This document shows, piece after piece, positions 56,386-63,421 of a stretch of 63,421 nt of DNA; position 1 is the first letter of the stretch, and each line of letters opens with the position of its first letter. Source of the DNA: Zygnema cylindricum. Taxonomy: Eukaryota > Streptophyta > Zygnematophyceae > Zygnematales > Zygnemataceae. Below the pieces are notes generated by a model. That model searched no databases and was not told where the DNA came from. It worked only from the letters and a program-made list of their open reading frames with translations. A program made the position numbers and the translations under genes. The DNA is taken from assembly GCA_037447655.1 (NCBI GenBank), contig JBBHKE010001106.1, positions 192,941-256,361 of the forward strand, read 5' to 3'.

Positions 56386-57932
56386 GAGTTTAGTCACATA
56401 ATCCAAACAGATATAAAATTGAGATTGCCCATTTGTAAAAATAATTGATAACTCAGAATAACCAGAAATAAAAAATAAGTAAGAATCGATGATAAGAAAA
56501 AATAACGATAATTTAAGTTTGAATAACAAATATTAAAAAATAAATCAGATTGAATAAAATCCATGCAATACTTTAAAGGCAACAATTCCAAAAAATTGAC
56601 CACTAAAAACAAAAACGGAATTCCAATGCCCCAAAAGGGAGAGGGAGTGGGAGAGGGAGGGAGAGAGAGGGAGGGAACGAGAGGGAGAAAGAGAGAGAGG
56701 GGGAGGGGGAGGGAGAGGGAGGAGAGGGAGAAAGATAGCACCTGTCTCCGAGGTGCAAATCTTTTTTCTCTTTCGAAATTCACAGTTGCCGAAGCATTCT
56801 CTCTTCCTCTCCAAAATTCGTTTTCCGTTGAACTTTCCGTTGAAATTTCCGTAAAACTTTTACTGGTAGAATTTGAATTCAGTTCTCCAACTTTAACCGT
56901 TACTACATCCCCAATACCCACATTTCCCACAAATGTATCCTTCTCTAAAAAATATCGTATCCTCGTAATCTCCGTTACATTTTCATCCTCTCCCTCTCCT
57001 GACAAAAAACTCTCTCGCTCTTCTCCTCCCTCTTCTCCTCCCTCTTCTCCTCCCTCTTCCACTCCCTCTCCAAACCTCGGATTATCCATGAATCCCTCTC
57101 CACCTTCTTTCTCAATAACACTATTTTCTGAATTTTCCCCTCCTCCTCTCCATGGATTCTCTCTCACTAATCCCATTTTCCCACGTGTGGTATTTACACT
57201 TCTGTTATGTTTGATCCTCACATTCACAACTGACAAATAATTTGCTGACGTCATATGAGTTGGAGAAGAGTTTTCTGACGTCATAGGAGGAGGAGAAGAA
57301 TCTAATGATGTCATAAGAGAGGGAGAAGAATGAGAAGAAGAAGAAGAAGAAGAGAAAGAAGAAGAAGAGGATAGAAAGGAAGAAGAGGGAGAAGAGGTAA
57401 AAGAAGAAGACATAGGAGAAGAAGAATGTGAGTGAGCGGAAGAAGGAGAGGGAGAGGGAGAGGGAGAGGGAGAGGGTGAGGGAGAGGAAATCTCTGTAAT
57501 GGTAATTTCCGAGAAATTTCCGTGTATTTCCCCCCTTTGAGAATGGGATTTTGATTTCTCTGCTTTGACTACGAAGGGCTGCATTGCTGGGAAAGTTCCG
57601 GGAAGGTTCCGGGGAAAGATTCCGGCGAAACTTCGGGGAAGCTTCCTGGAAACAGAGAAAATTGGGCCGTCGTGTAATCCAAAATTTGGGTTGCGTCTAA
57701 AAAGAAAAGGGCACTGTACGGATATGTTTTGTACGGATGTGTTTTGTACGGATATGTTTTGTACGGAAATCTTTCCTGGGTGCAAAAAGGACGAAGTGGG
57801 AGAGGGGGAGAAGGAAGAGGTTGTAGTAGGGAGAGAAGAGGGAGGAGAGAAAGTGGGGAAAGGAGGGAAGGACCGGATAGAGGGAAGGGGAGGGAGAGGA
57901 AGGAGGGAGAAGGAATGACAAGAGGAAGCCAT
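49416..57932 (-). CDS. Plastid-targeted VanY/M15B-type D,D-carboxypeptidase-like protein, seven exons, 3' end missing
   Basis: Join on the minus strand: 56742-57932, 55475-55631, 53790-53860, 51367-51434, 50499-50588, 49765-49846, 49416-49506. All junctions have GT-AG borders and the phases agree (0,1,0,2,2,0). The long N-terminus starts MASSCHSF, is Ser/Pro-rich and has a VVKAEKS stretch like a chloroplast transit peptide end. Exon 2 adds one membrane segment ([18 protein letters not shown]). Exons 4-7 give [63 protein letters not shown] and [19 protein letters not shown]. This is the order of cyanobacterial VanY (peptidase M15B), with the zinc ligands His and Asp in EHHTGYAVD. VanY trims the terminal D-Ala of peptidoglycan stem peptides. 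The last exon, with the catalytic Glu and third zinc His, is not found. Plastid role is inferred. Confidence 0.85.
49765..49846 (-). CDS. VanY-like gene exon 6
   Basis: Acceptor TTTCCGTAATCAG, donor GCCAAG/GTGGGT. Encodes [17 protein letters not shown] and [10 protein letters not shown], the SGFRSxxDQ motif region. Phase 2 in, 0 out. Confidence 0.9.
50160..50515. repeat. About 20-25-bp minisatellite (AGCCAGAAAAGGACAAA)n in a VanY intron
   Basis: More than ten imperfect units of CCAGAAAGGACAAAAA in the intron between exons 5 and 6, interrupted by a C run and CT-rich sequence at 50269-50330. The block GTCTACCT next to the exon 5 donor recurs at about 50260. Confidence 0.75.
50499..50588 (-). 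CDS. VanY-like gene exon 5
   Basis: Acceptor TTGTACTTTCCAG, donor CTCCGG/GTACC. Encodes [20 protein letters not shown] and [10 protein letters not shown]. It supplies the substrate-cleft strand before the SGFRS motif. Phase 2 in, 2 out. Confidence 0.9.
51367..51434 (-). CDS. VanY-like gene exon 4 (start of the M15B domain)
   Basis: Acceptor GGTTCCCTGCAG, donor AAAAG/GTATTT. Encodes [20 protein letters not shown] plus DK, matching the LLGHxxYxEAP start of bacterial VanY domains. Phase 0 in, 2 out. Confidence 0.85.
51478..52080. repeat. TATG/TATATG microsatellite (left half)
   Basis: Imperfect (ATGTATAT)n of 600 bp in the intron between VanY exons 3 and 4. It is open in several frames as Tyr-Met-Ile repeats, which is meaningless. 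Continues at 53212 after the hAT insertion. Confidence 0.95.
52081..53211. mobile_element. hAT-type non-autonomous element (1131 bp) with 8-bp duplication
   Basis: TAGTGTTGTGTATCGGTAA at the left and its inverted copy at the right, with GTATATAT directly flanking both ends (52073-52080 and 53212-53219). An 8-bp duplication is the hAT hallmark; the microsatellite context weakens it as proof. Contains G-boxes GACACGTGGC and CCACGTGTC. No transposase. Confidence 0.8.
53212..53580. repeat. TATG microsatellite (right half)
   Basis: Continuation of the 51478-52080 array, with more CATGCATAC variants, ending at a G run at 53590. Confidence 0.9.
53589..54170. repeat. GA-rich microsatellite flanking VanY exon 3
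   Basis: (GGGAGA)n and (GAGAGAGG)n purine tract, pyrimidine on the gene strand. Interrupted only by exon 3 and its acceptor (53790-53875). Confidence 0.9.
53790..53860 (-). CDS. VanY-like gene exon 3 (linker) inside a GA microsatellite
   Basis: A 71-nt island of ordinary sequence within a 580-bp purine repeat. Acceptor TTTTTTTCGCAG, donor CTCAG/GTCTTG. Encodes [19 protein letters not shown]. Phase 1 in matches exon 2; phase 0 out matches exon 4. Confidence 0.75.
54245..55470. repeat. Degenerate tandem array, period about 108 bp
   Basis: The motif CCACACTAATTATTGTGAG recurs at about 54261, 54371, 54427, 54536, 54591, 54695, 54803, 54913, 55026, 55135, 55231, 55335 and 55430. The spacing is near 95-113 bp, with two half-steps of 55. 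Between the motifs, TCCGAAACCTA and CGACGAGTTTGCATT are also repeated. It fills the intron between VanY exons 2 and 3. Confidence 0.85.
55475..55631 (-). CDS. VanY-like gene exon 2 (membrane anchor)
   Basis: Acceptor GGGGTTTTCAG, 52 codons plus 1 nt, donor CAG/GTATAG. Reads [20 protein letters not shown] followed by an 18-residue hydrophobic segment and a basic RHRTPRN, i.e. a positively flanked single membrane span. Phase 0 in, phase 1 out. Confidence 0.8.
56345..56383. repeat. (AT)n microsatellite flanked by an inverted repeat
   Basis: About 19 AT units, flanked by GTGACTAAACTCC on the left and GGAGTTTAGTCAC on the right, so the whole block 56327-56397 is a perfect palindrome and could form a cruciform. 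Confidence 0.9.
56636..56735. repeat. GA-rich tract after the VanY exon 1 donor
   Basis: Purine repeat in intron 1. On the gene strand it gives a long Ser-Leu-Pro read-through from exon 1 that should not be taken as coding. Confidence 0.85.
56742..57932 (-). CDS. VanY-like gene exon 1 (transit peptide and linker)
   Basis: 397 codons from the ATG at 57932 to CGGAGACAG before donor GTGCTA, phase 0. Ser/Pro/Thr-rich start, a short Asn-Ile-Ser-Val-Gln repeat (three copies of SVQN), and Ser and Glu/Gly low-complexity blocks. A compact segment, [20 protein letters not shown], precedes the donor. The frame stays open beyond the donor only because the intron is CT-rich. Confidence 0.75.
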
Positions 57933-57954
57933 GAGTGGAGGTTTGAAGGAAGAA

Positions 57955-58255
<301 letters not shown>

Positions 58256-58623
58256 ATTAAGAGGGGACTTGGGACCATTCAAAAACTTCTGGTCGTCCTT
58301 TTCCCATTTGTAGGTTTGGAAAAAACAAAAAAAAAACAAAAAAAAACTTAAGAAAAGGTGCTGACGTAGTAGCTCCCCGAGGTTTTAGGTGTGTAGAAGA
58401 GATGCTGTACAGTATGACGTCACTACATACAAAAACAGGAAACAGCTGCGCACACTGAATATTTGTATAACAAAATTGTACGGAGCATATTCAAATATTT
58501 CAAAATTTCAAACGAAAACCTGTCCGAAAACCAGAAGTGATGTGTTTACCATGATGATGACGTCAGTGAAACTGAAGTAGCCGTTCACCGAAATAAGTAC
58601 AAGTACAGTACTGTACCGTACCG
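58256..58623. other. Probable VanY promoter region; nothing specific recognised
   Basis: Contains several TGACGTCA/TGACG-like words (about 58410, 58560) that resemble plant bZIP sites. No TATA box is obvious. Confidence 0.35.
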
Positions 58624-58829
58624 TACAGTATCGCTGTTAGTGTTAAGACTTTTTCCTCAACTTCAAACATATTTTCTTTGTACACACTCGTCCCATTTCA
58701 ATTTGAGACCGCCAATCGGAAGCTGGGAATCTTACCTTTCAATCTCCACCGTCAGATCCACAATCCAGCATGTGTGTACGGATTTAAGCGGCAAAAAGAA
58801 CATTAACACGTATAGCGATTCGCAGTGTA
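58624..58829. mobile_element. Foldback MITE, 225-bp subfamily, copy 2
   Basis: The left end is eroded (TACAGTATCGCTGTTAG). The right end, inverted, is TACACTGCGAATCGCTATAC. Core CCAATCGGAAGCTGGGAATC as in 10518-10745. Confidence 0.75.
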
Positions 58830-59041
58830 CACTGCGTATCGCTATAAGCGTTTTTCGCCACTTAAAACATTTTTTCTCCGTACACACTTGCCCGATTTTC
58901 AAATGGAGACCGGCAATCGAAAGCTGAGAACCCTTCCCTTTCAATCGCAACCGTCAGATCCACAATCCGACAAGTGTGTACGGATAAAAAATGTTTTCAG
59001 TGGCGAAAATACTGTTTACGCTAATAGCGATGCACGGTGTA
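58828..59041. mobile_element. Foldback MITE, copy 3, abutting copy 2
   Basis: The left end TACACTGCGTATCGCTATAA shares its TA with the right end of copy 2. The right end, inverted, is TACACCGTGCATCGCTATTA. The two elements are head to tail with no spacer. Confidence 0.8.
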
Positions 59042-59098
59042 CTGTCCTGTGCTGAACTGGACTGAACCGCCATACATCGTATTGAGGCATAAATGCGG

Positions 59099-59319
59099 TA
59101 CACCGTGTATCGCTATTAGGGTAAATGATTTTTTCGCCACTTAAAACATATTTTCTCCGTACACACTTGTTGGATTGTGAATCCGACGGTTGCGATCGAA
59201 ATGTAAGATTCTCAGCTTCCGATTGGCGGTCTCAAACTAAAAATCGGAAAAGTGTACGGAGGAAAGATGTTTTTAAGTGGCGCACAAATTGTTAACCCTA
59301 ATAGCGATTACACGGTGTA
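59099..59319. mobile_element. Foldback MITE, copy 4 (core inverted)
   Basis: The ends TACACCGTGTATCGCTATTA and inverted TACACCGTGTAATCGCTATT. The core reads GATTCTCAGCTTCCGATTGG, i.e. in reverse orientation relative to copies 1-3 and 5. Confidence 0.8.
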
Positions 59320-61496
59320 CCGAAAATTGTATGTATGGTTACCGAAAAACGATATTACTTTGATGTTCGATACGGGAAATGCGAATAATTCTTGAAACTC
59401 CAATGTGTGTGTCAATTTTTGTACCTTGTACGAAGAGTTGTCACCAACACTATTTTATATGTGAATTTGGTATCCAACAGCAGCTGCCGGGTGAAAGGGT
59501 TTGGATCTCTTAAGAAACATTCAAATTAGACTATTATTTAAACATTATTTTGGGTTTTTTTAAGCTGTTATGGTTTATATTAATTGTTCTTCTTTATTAT
59601 TGTAAAATGTTCACGCTTAGCATCAAAGGCATGTGTGGCGATCTATGTGACAAGCACAGAGAGAGATGTCACGAGGAGATCACAAATCCTGGCAGGAATA
59701 CTTCCACTAGCAATAAAGGAAAAAAGTAGGCATATCATATCCTCGAGCACCCGACTTAAGCGGGAAAACATCATGAAATAATTGGTGTACCATGCAAGAT
59801 AGACAAAGGTAGCAAGTGTCTTCCCTATCAAGGACAAGACATTATGGAGGCTCAAAGGTTTAGATGGAAGGGCACAAAGAGGTGAGAATCAGCGGATGAA
59901 ACCCTCGAAGGGTAGCCATTATCGCAAAAGATAAAGCTAGAGGAATGGTCAGAGGGGCATAAACTAACACAACCCAAATGATAAGCATGTGAATAAGAAG
60001 AAGGGACATTCGAAGACGCAAGTGGACTTCAGTGTGTGTTCGTGCTCAACGTGGAGGGTTTTCCAAGCACCCTAAAAATCCTAAATCTCTACAACGAGCC
60101 ATAATCTCACAAGGCCCACTTATGCCCCCTAAACCTTGTAAGACGAGAATCATGAGAGAAAACATGAGAAAGGGGTGTCAAGATACGACATGGATTGAAA
60201 AGAATGTGAGGTAAAGGGAGGCGAAGGGCGTGAAAGTGTGCAAGATTAGAGGAATGGGGGTGGATAATCTTGGGACGGGGGATGTGAGCCCCCAAGACAT
60301 CACGAACAAAAAGAAAGGAAAACTTTATTACAAAAAGTGAGATGGAAAAAACCTTCGAGGCACAAAAATGGTGAACAAAAAGAAGAAAAAAAATAACTTT
60401 TAGAAAACACAAAAGCCTATGGGAAACTAAGCAAAGGAAAACAAACGAAAAAGCCAACGCTAACTAAAGTAGGAAACCACCAAGACTAAACAAATATACC
60501 AAAGTTGAATACACACAAAAGGGAAAACCTGAAGTACATGACTGACGCTTAGTGCCATAGCCCCAACAGAGTGAACAAAAGCTTAATATCCTTGAGGTTG
60601 CGTATGAACCATAGTTCAAAGGTAGGCGTTTTTATGGTAGGCCTTTGGTTGGCGCCTTTATCGTAAGTTGTGTTATGAGATTTTCATGTGATCTTCTTAG
60701 ATCGCTACTTTGATTAGCGACCATCCGATCATCCGAATCTGACGGTGTAAATAAATTTTTTTGGTCCGAATGTTTTAATTGGTCCAATTTTTGTCCGAAT
60801 GTTTTAATTGGTCCGAATAGGTCCGAATACAATATGGGTCTTAAGGTCATATTGCATAGTTGTTCACGGCGTTTAGTGCGAACGATTTAATCGCGACACA
60901 CTATACGTAACAAACGCATTGAACCTTTTGAAAAAATCGTAAAAATCGTTAATGAATTTTCGTCCGTACTATTCCGTACATGTAAAGAAAAATAAATTTC
61001 ACATACACCGCAGTTTGTACCATTTTCGTACATTTTCCGTATCTTTTCGTAATAGTCCGTACATTTTTGGTACAATTTCGTACATTTCCGTAAAATTTAT
61101 GTTCAGTTTACCGGACAGAAAGTACTACGAAGTGCAACGTATCTTTTCGTCAAATTTCGTACATTTACCGTACAAAACCGTACAGCTATCGTAAAATACC
61201 GTACAGTTTCCGTGAATTAGCCGTTCAGTTTACCGGACAGAAAGTACATCGCGCTTTTTTCCGATTTATTCAAAAGTCACGAATTATACGTTTTAATCGG
61301 AAAAAAGGAAAAAATCGCGCGATTTGAACAACTATGTCATATTGTATGTTTTGCATACAATAGGCATATTGTATGGGCCTACTTTCACCTACTTTTGAAC
61401 TATGGTATGAACACCGATAATTTTCAATACTCTATTTTGACGTTTACGCCACTTGTACTTTGGCATACGGTCTCGTATGAACGTACGTATATACGG
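59320..61496. other. No gene recognised; CGTAC-rich block at 60955-61215
   Basis: The region 59600-60600 looks unique and purine-rich without exon signals I trust. At 60955-61215 the words TTTCGTACA, CCGTACA and CCGTA recur more than 15 times in 260 bp, including a repeated GTTTACCGGACAGAAAGTAC (about 61106 and 61228). Confidence 0.4.
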
Positions 61497-61717
61497 TACA
61501 CCGTGTATCGCTATTACTGTTAATTATTTTTTCGCCAATTAAGACATATTTTCTCCGTACACTTTTGTTCGATTTTCAACTTGAGGCCGTCAATCGGAAG
61601 CTGAGAATCTTACCTTTCAATTACAGCCGTCAGATCTACAAACCGACATACGTGTACGGAGAAAAGATGTTTATAGAGACGAAAAAAACATTAACACTAA
61701 TAACGATTCACGTTGTA
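61497..61717. mobile_element. Foldback MITE, copy 5
   Basis: The ends TACACCGTGTATCGCTATTA and inverted TACAACGTGAATCGTTATTA. Core CAATCGGAAGCTGAGAATCT. Confidence 0.8.
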
Positions 61718-62279
61718 CACGACGCTGAAATAGAAACGAACAAAAGGCGAAAATACAAAATAGTGCTCGCCTTTTTTCTCATATTGTATATCCATCCACA
61801 CTAATATTGAAGCGACGCTATCATTCAGTATTTACGGAAAACACGAGTCATGGCGGAAACGCGACCTGACACTTAATCCAATGCGCTTTTTTTTTCGCAC
61901 GTGCTGAGTTTCGTGGCATCTCAGCAAGGTACGGATGTGCTGACCTGGCGTCTCCCCCGGTTTCTCTACGGCCCGCGATTCAAGGAATCAATCACATTTG
62001 TCGTTTTGTGCGAAGCAGCCATGTGAACTCCTTTGAAAAAGCGAATGAAGACAAAATAGATCTTTATCTTCAGTATTAATTCTGAAACTTTAAATGCGAA
62101 CTGAAAAAACAAACAATCAAACAAACAGAAAACACGAAGACAAACTTAAAACCATAATGTGAAACAAATAGAAAACACAAACAAGCAGAAAAAAACAAAA
62201 AGAAAGTGGAAAATGAAAAAAGTTTTGCAGAGAGTCTTGGAGTTTTTCTCAACCCTAAATCACTACTGTATTGAAATGA
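61718..62279. other. No gene seen; upstream flank of the NDUFA8 gene
   Basis: AT-rich with AAACAAACAGAAAACAC-type words near 62100-62200. Nothing assigned. Confidence 0.4.
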
Positions 62280-62400
62280 TATGAAAAGTAAAACCCTAAC
62301 CTAGCTCCTACAGAATCCAGCTGTCTTAGATCCCAACCATAAACCTATAACAATGTAGTGAAGCATTAAGTTTAACAACCCTAAAAAAACCCTAAAACAA
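62280..62400 (+). promoter_or_regulatory. Telo-box-like motifs (AAACCCTA) near the NDUFA8 transcription start
   Basis: AAAACCCTAACC at about 62290 and CCCTAAAAAAACCCTAAAAC at about 62380 match the plant telo-box, common in promoters and leaders of ribosomal and other housekeeping genes. Further ACCCTAA copies lie in the leader (about 62536, 62560). Confidence 0.5.
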
Positions 62401-62408
62401 ACCTCAAA

Positions 62409-62504
62409 GTAAATCCTGACCTCTGCATTTCCTTTTCTTTACTTTCCTCTTCTTTTTTTCCTCTCTGTTTTTTTCTCCACTTTTTTTTGTTTTTTTTTTT
62501 GCAG
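62409..62504 (+). other. Putative 5'-UTR intron of the NDUFA8 gene
   Basis: Donor CTCAAA/GTAAAT at 62409 and acceptor after a long T tract (TTTTTTTTTTGCAG) at 62504; 96 bp, a typical plant intron size. Spliced leader continues to the ATG at 62693. Confidence 0.55.
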
Positions 62505-62692
62505 GCAATCCATTGGCATCCTTCAAATCCTCTGAACCCTAATTGCCACTCTTATCCTAACCCTAAAAATCACACACGCTCTCCTCTTCCCAGCCACTCT
62601 CACCTTCTCTCCTCTCCCGTCCCTCTCTCCCATCACACTTCTCACCGTGTCTCTCTCTCTCTCCTCCCTCGCTCCTCTCTGTCCCTCATCAA

Positions 62693-62922
62693 ATGGCTTC
62701 TCCCTCTGCCTCTTGCGAGGCCTCCTCCCTCCCCTCCTCCTCCCCTTCCTCCTCTTCCCCCGCTCCCCTTGCCACTTCCGCTGTTCTGATGGCCTCCTGG
62801 AAGCATATTTCTGCCTCGTGTGGGCAGTACAACCGTACTTTTTTGTCCTGTAAGGCTAAAGACGAAAATCCTGCCAGCTGTGTGGAGGAGGGAGGGAAGG
62901 TCACCACCTGTGTGCTTGGACT
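62693..62922 (+). CDS. NDUFA8: NADH dehydrogenase (complex I) subunit NDUFA8-like, first coding exon
   Basis: The ATG at 62693 opens a Ser-rich 30-residue lead (longer than in most plants). It is followed by LATSAVLMASWKHISASC and a twin CX9C pair: C-GQYNRTFLS-C and C-VEEGGKVTT-C. This is the first of the two CHCH segments of NDUFA8, an accessory subunit of the mitochondrial complex I membrane arm that is imported and oxidised in the intermembrane space. The exon ends CTTGGACT before a GTACGA donor, phase 2, at the point where plant homologues continue Leu-Lys-Asp. Beyond the donor the frame enters a CT-rich intron. The second exon (the next CX9C pair) is outside the window. Confidence 0.9.
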
Positions 62923-63421
62923 GTACGAACAGAAAAACCTATCTCTCTCCCCCGCCTTTCTCCTCTCCCCCACTCTCCTTCTCTCCTCCCTCTTGCTCTC
63001 TCTCTCCCTCCCTCCCTCTCCTCTTCCTTCCTTTGCAATGTTGAGTTTGATCGCCAAACCAAAAAGTTAAAATGCAAATGCCTCTGCTTGCCCTTTTTTT
63101 TTTTGCTCGCTTTCATGTTGATTTCATTAAATAAAAATGCAGTTAACAATTTTGGTTCACTAATATGTATTACATGTCATGTTATGTATGATAGATTGGA
63201 AAGAAAACCCTAGTTTTGAATTGATTAAAAGGAAAGATATATTAGAGAAATGCAATCAAACCGATTGACCTGGATGAGTGGTTTTTTTTTTTGAGGCCGA
63301 TGTTTTAAACTCAAAAAAGTATGTATAACATGTATGAATGTGCAATAATTTACCCAATTTCTGTCTTATTGTGATATGTTATTTTGTCATTATCCATATG
63401 ACGAACATCGAACGTTATGAG
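62923..63421 (+). other. NDUFA8 intron, CT-rich then AT-rich
   Basis: Starts with the donor GTACGA and a CTCTCC repeat (62940-63030). No acceptor followed by an NDUFA8-like exon is visible before the window ends. Confidence 0.6.

Noticed and set aside
62280-62570. Telomeric repeat remnant
   Set aside because: The AAACCCTAA motifs are scattered single copies in a promoter/leader, not a tandem array.

Overview
This is a piece of plant-type nuclear DNA: AT-rich, intron-rich and repeat-dense. Coding sequence is a small minority. It comes in short exons that can be joined by splice phase, separated by microsatellites, LTR retrotransposons and small DNA transposons. Three host genes are recognisable: a plant PQ-loop membrane transporter (minus strand, 2621-3164), a plastid-type VanY/M15B D,D-carboxypeptidase split over seven exons (minus, 49416-57932), and the first coding exon of complex I subunit NDUFA8 (plus, 62693-62922). 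A fourth, very large exon (minus, 12122-15264) encodes a protein I do not recognise. Plant-like gene forms, telo-box-like AAACCCTAA motifs and Ty1/copia elements point to a streptophyte. A plastid-type VanY fits best with a lineage that keeps plastid peptidoglycan (charophyte alga, bryophyte, lycophyte, fern or gymnosperm). That placement is inference.

Layout. 1-5 kb: PQ-loop gene 5' end, a GA microsatellite in its first intron, and two MITEs. 5.2-6.6 kb: a dead PIF/Harbinger transposase. 7-11 kb: low-complexity sequence and two MITEs. 12.1-15.3 kb: the unknown large exon with (Asn-Pro)n repeats. 15.8-20.8 kb: a 5'-truncated copia element (A) meeting a second copia gag in opposite orientation. 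21-23 kb: a cluster of MITE and hAT relics. 24.2-31.1 kb: copia element C with both LTRs. 32.9-34.3 kb: 5' end of a Ty3/gypsy element, into whose gag copia element B (34.3-40.8 kb, minus) is inserted. 40.8-44.5 kb: an LTR-less copia fragment (B2) with a 680-codon open pol frame. 44.5-46.6 kb: two hAT-type non-autonomous copies. 47.05-48.41 kb: a MITE cut by an LTR that runs into a 10-N assembly gap. 49.4-57.9 kb: the VanY gene, whose introns carry a ~108-bp tandem array, long TATG and GA repeats and an hAT insertion. 58.6-61.7 kb: four foldback MITEs. 62.5-63.4 kb: NDUFA8 start.

Three observations stand out. (1) Seven exons with matching splice phases rebuild a chloroplast-targeted, membrane-anchored VanY-like enzyme whose last catalytic exon is missing at the gap. 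(2) The copia elements carry, right after the 5' LTR, a 15-nt sequence complementary to the anticodon arm of initiator tRNA-Met (a half-tRNA primer site as in Drosophila copia), and the gag ATG lies inside it. (3) All the copia LTRs seen here carry an antisense tRNA-like segment with A-box and B-box features.
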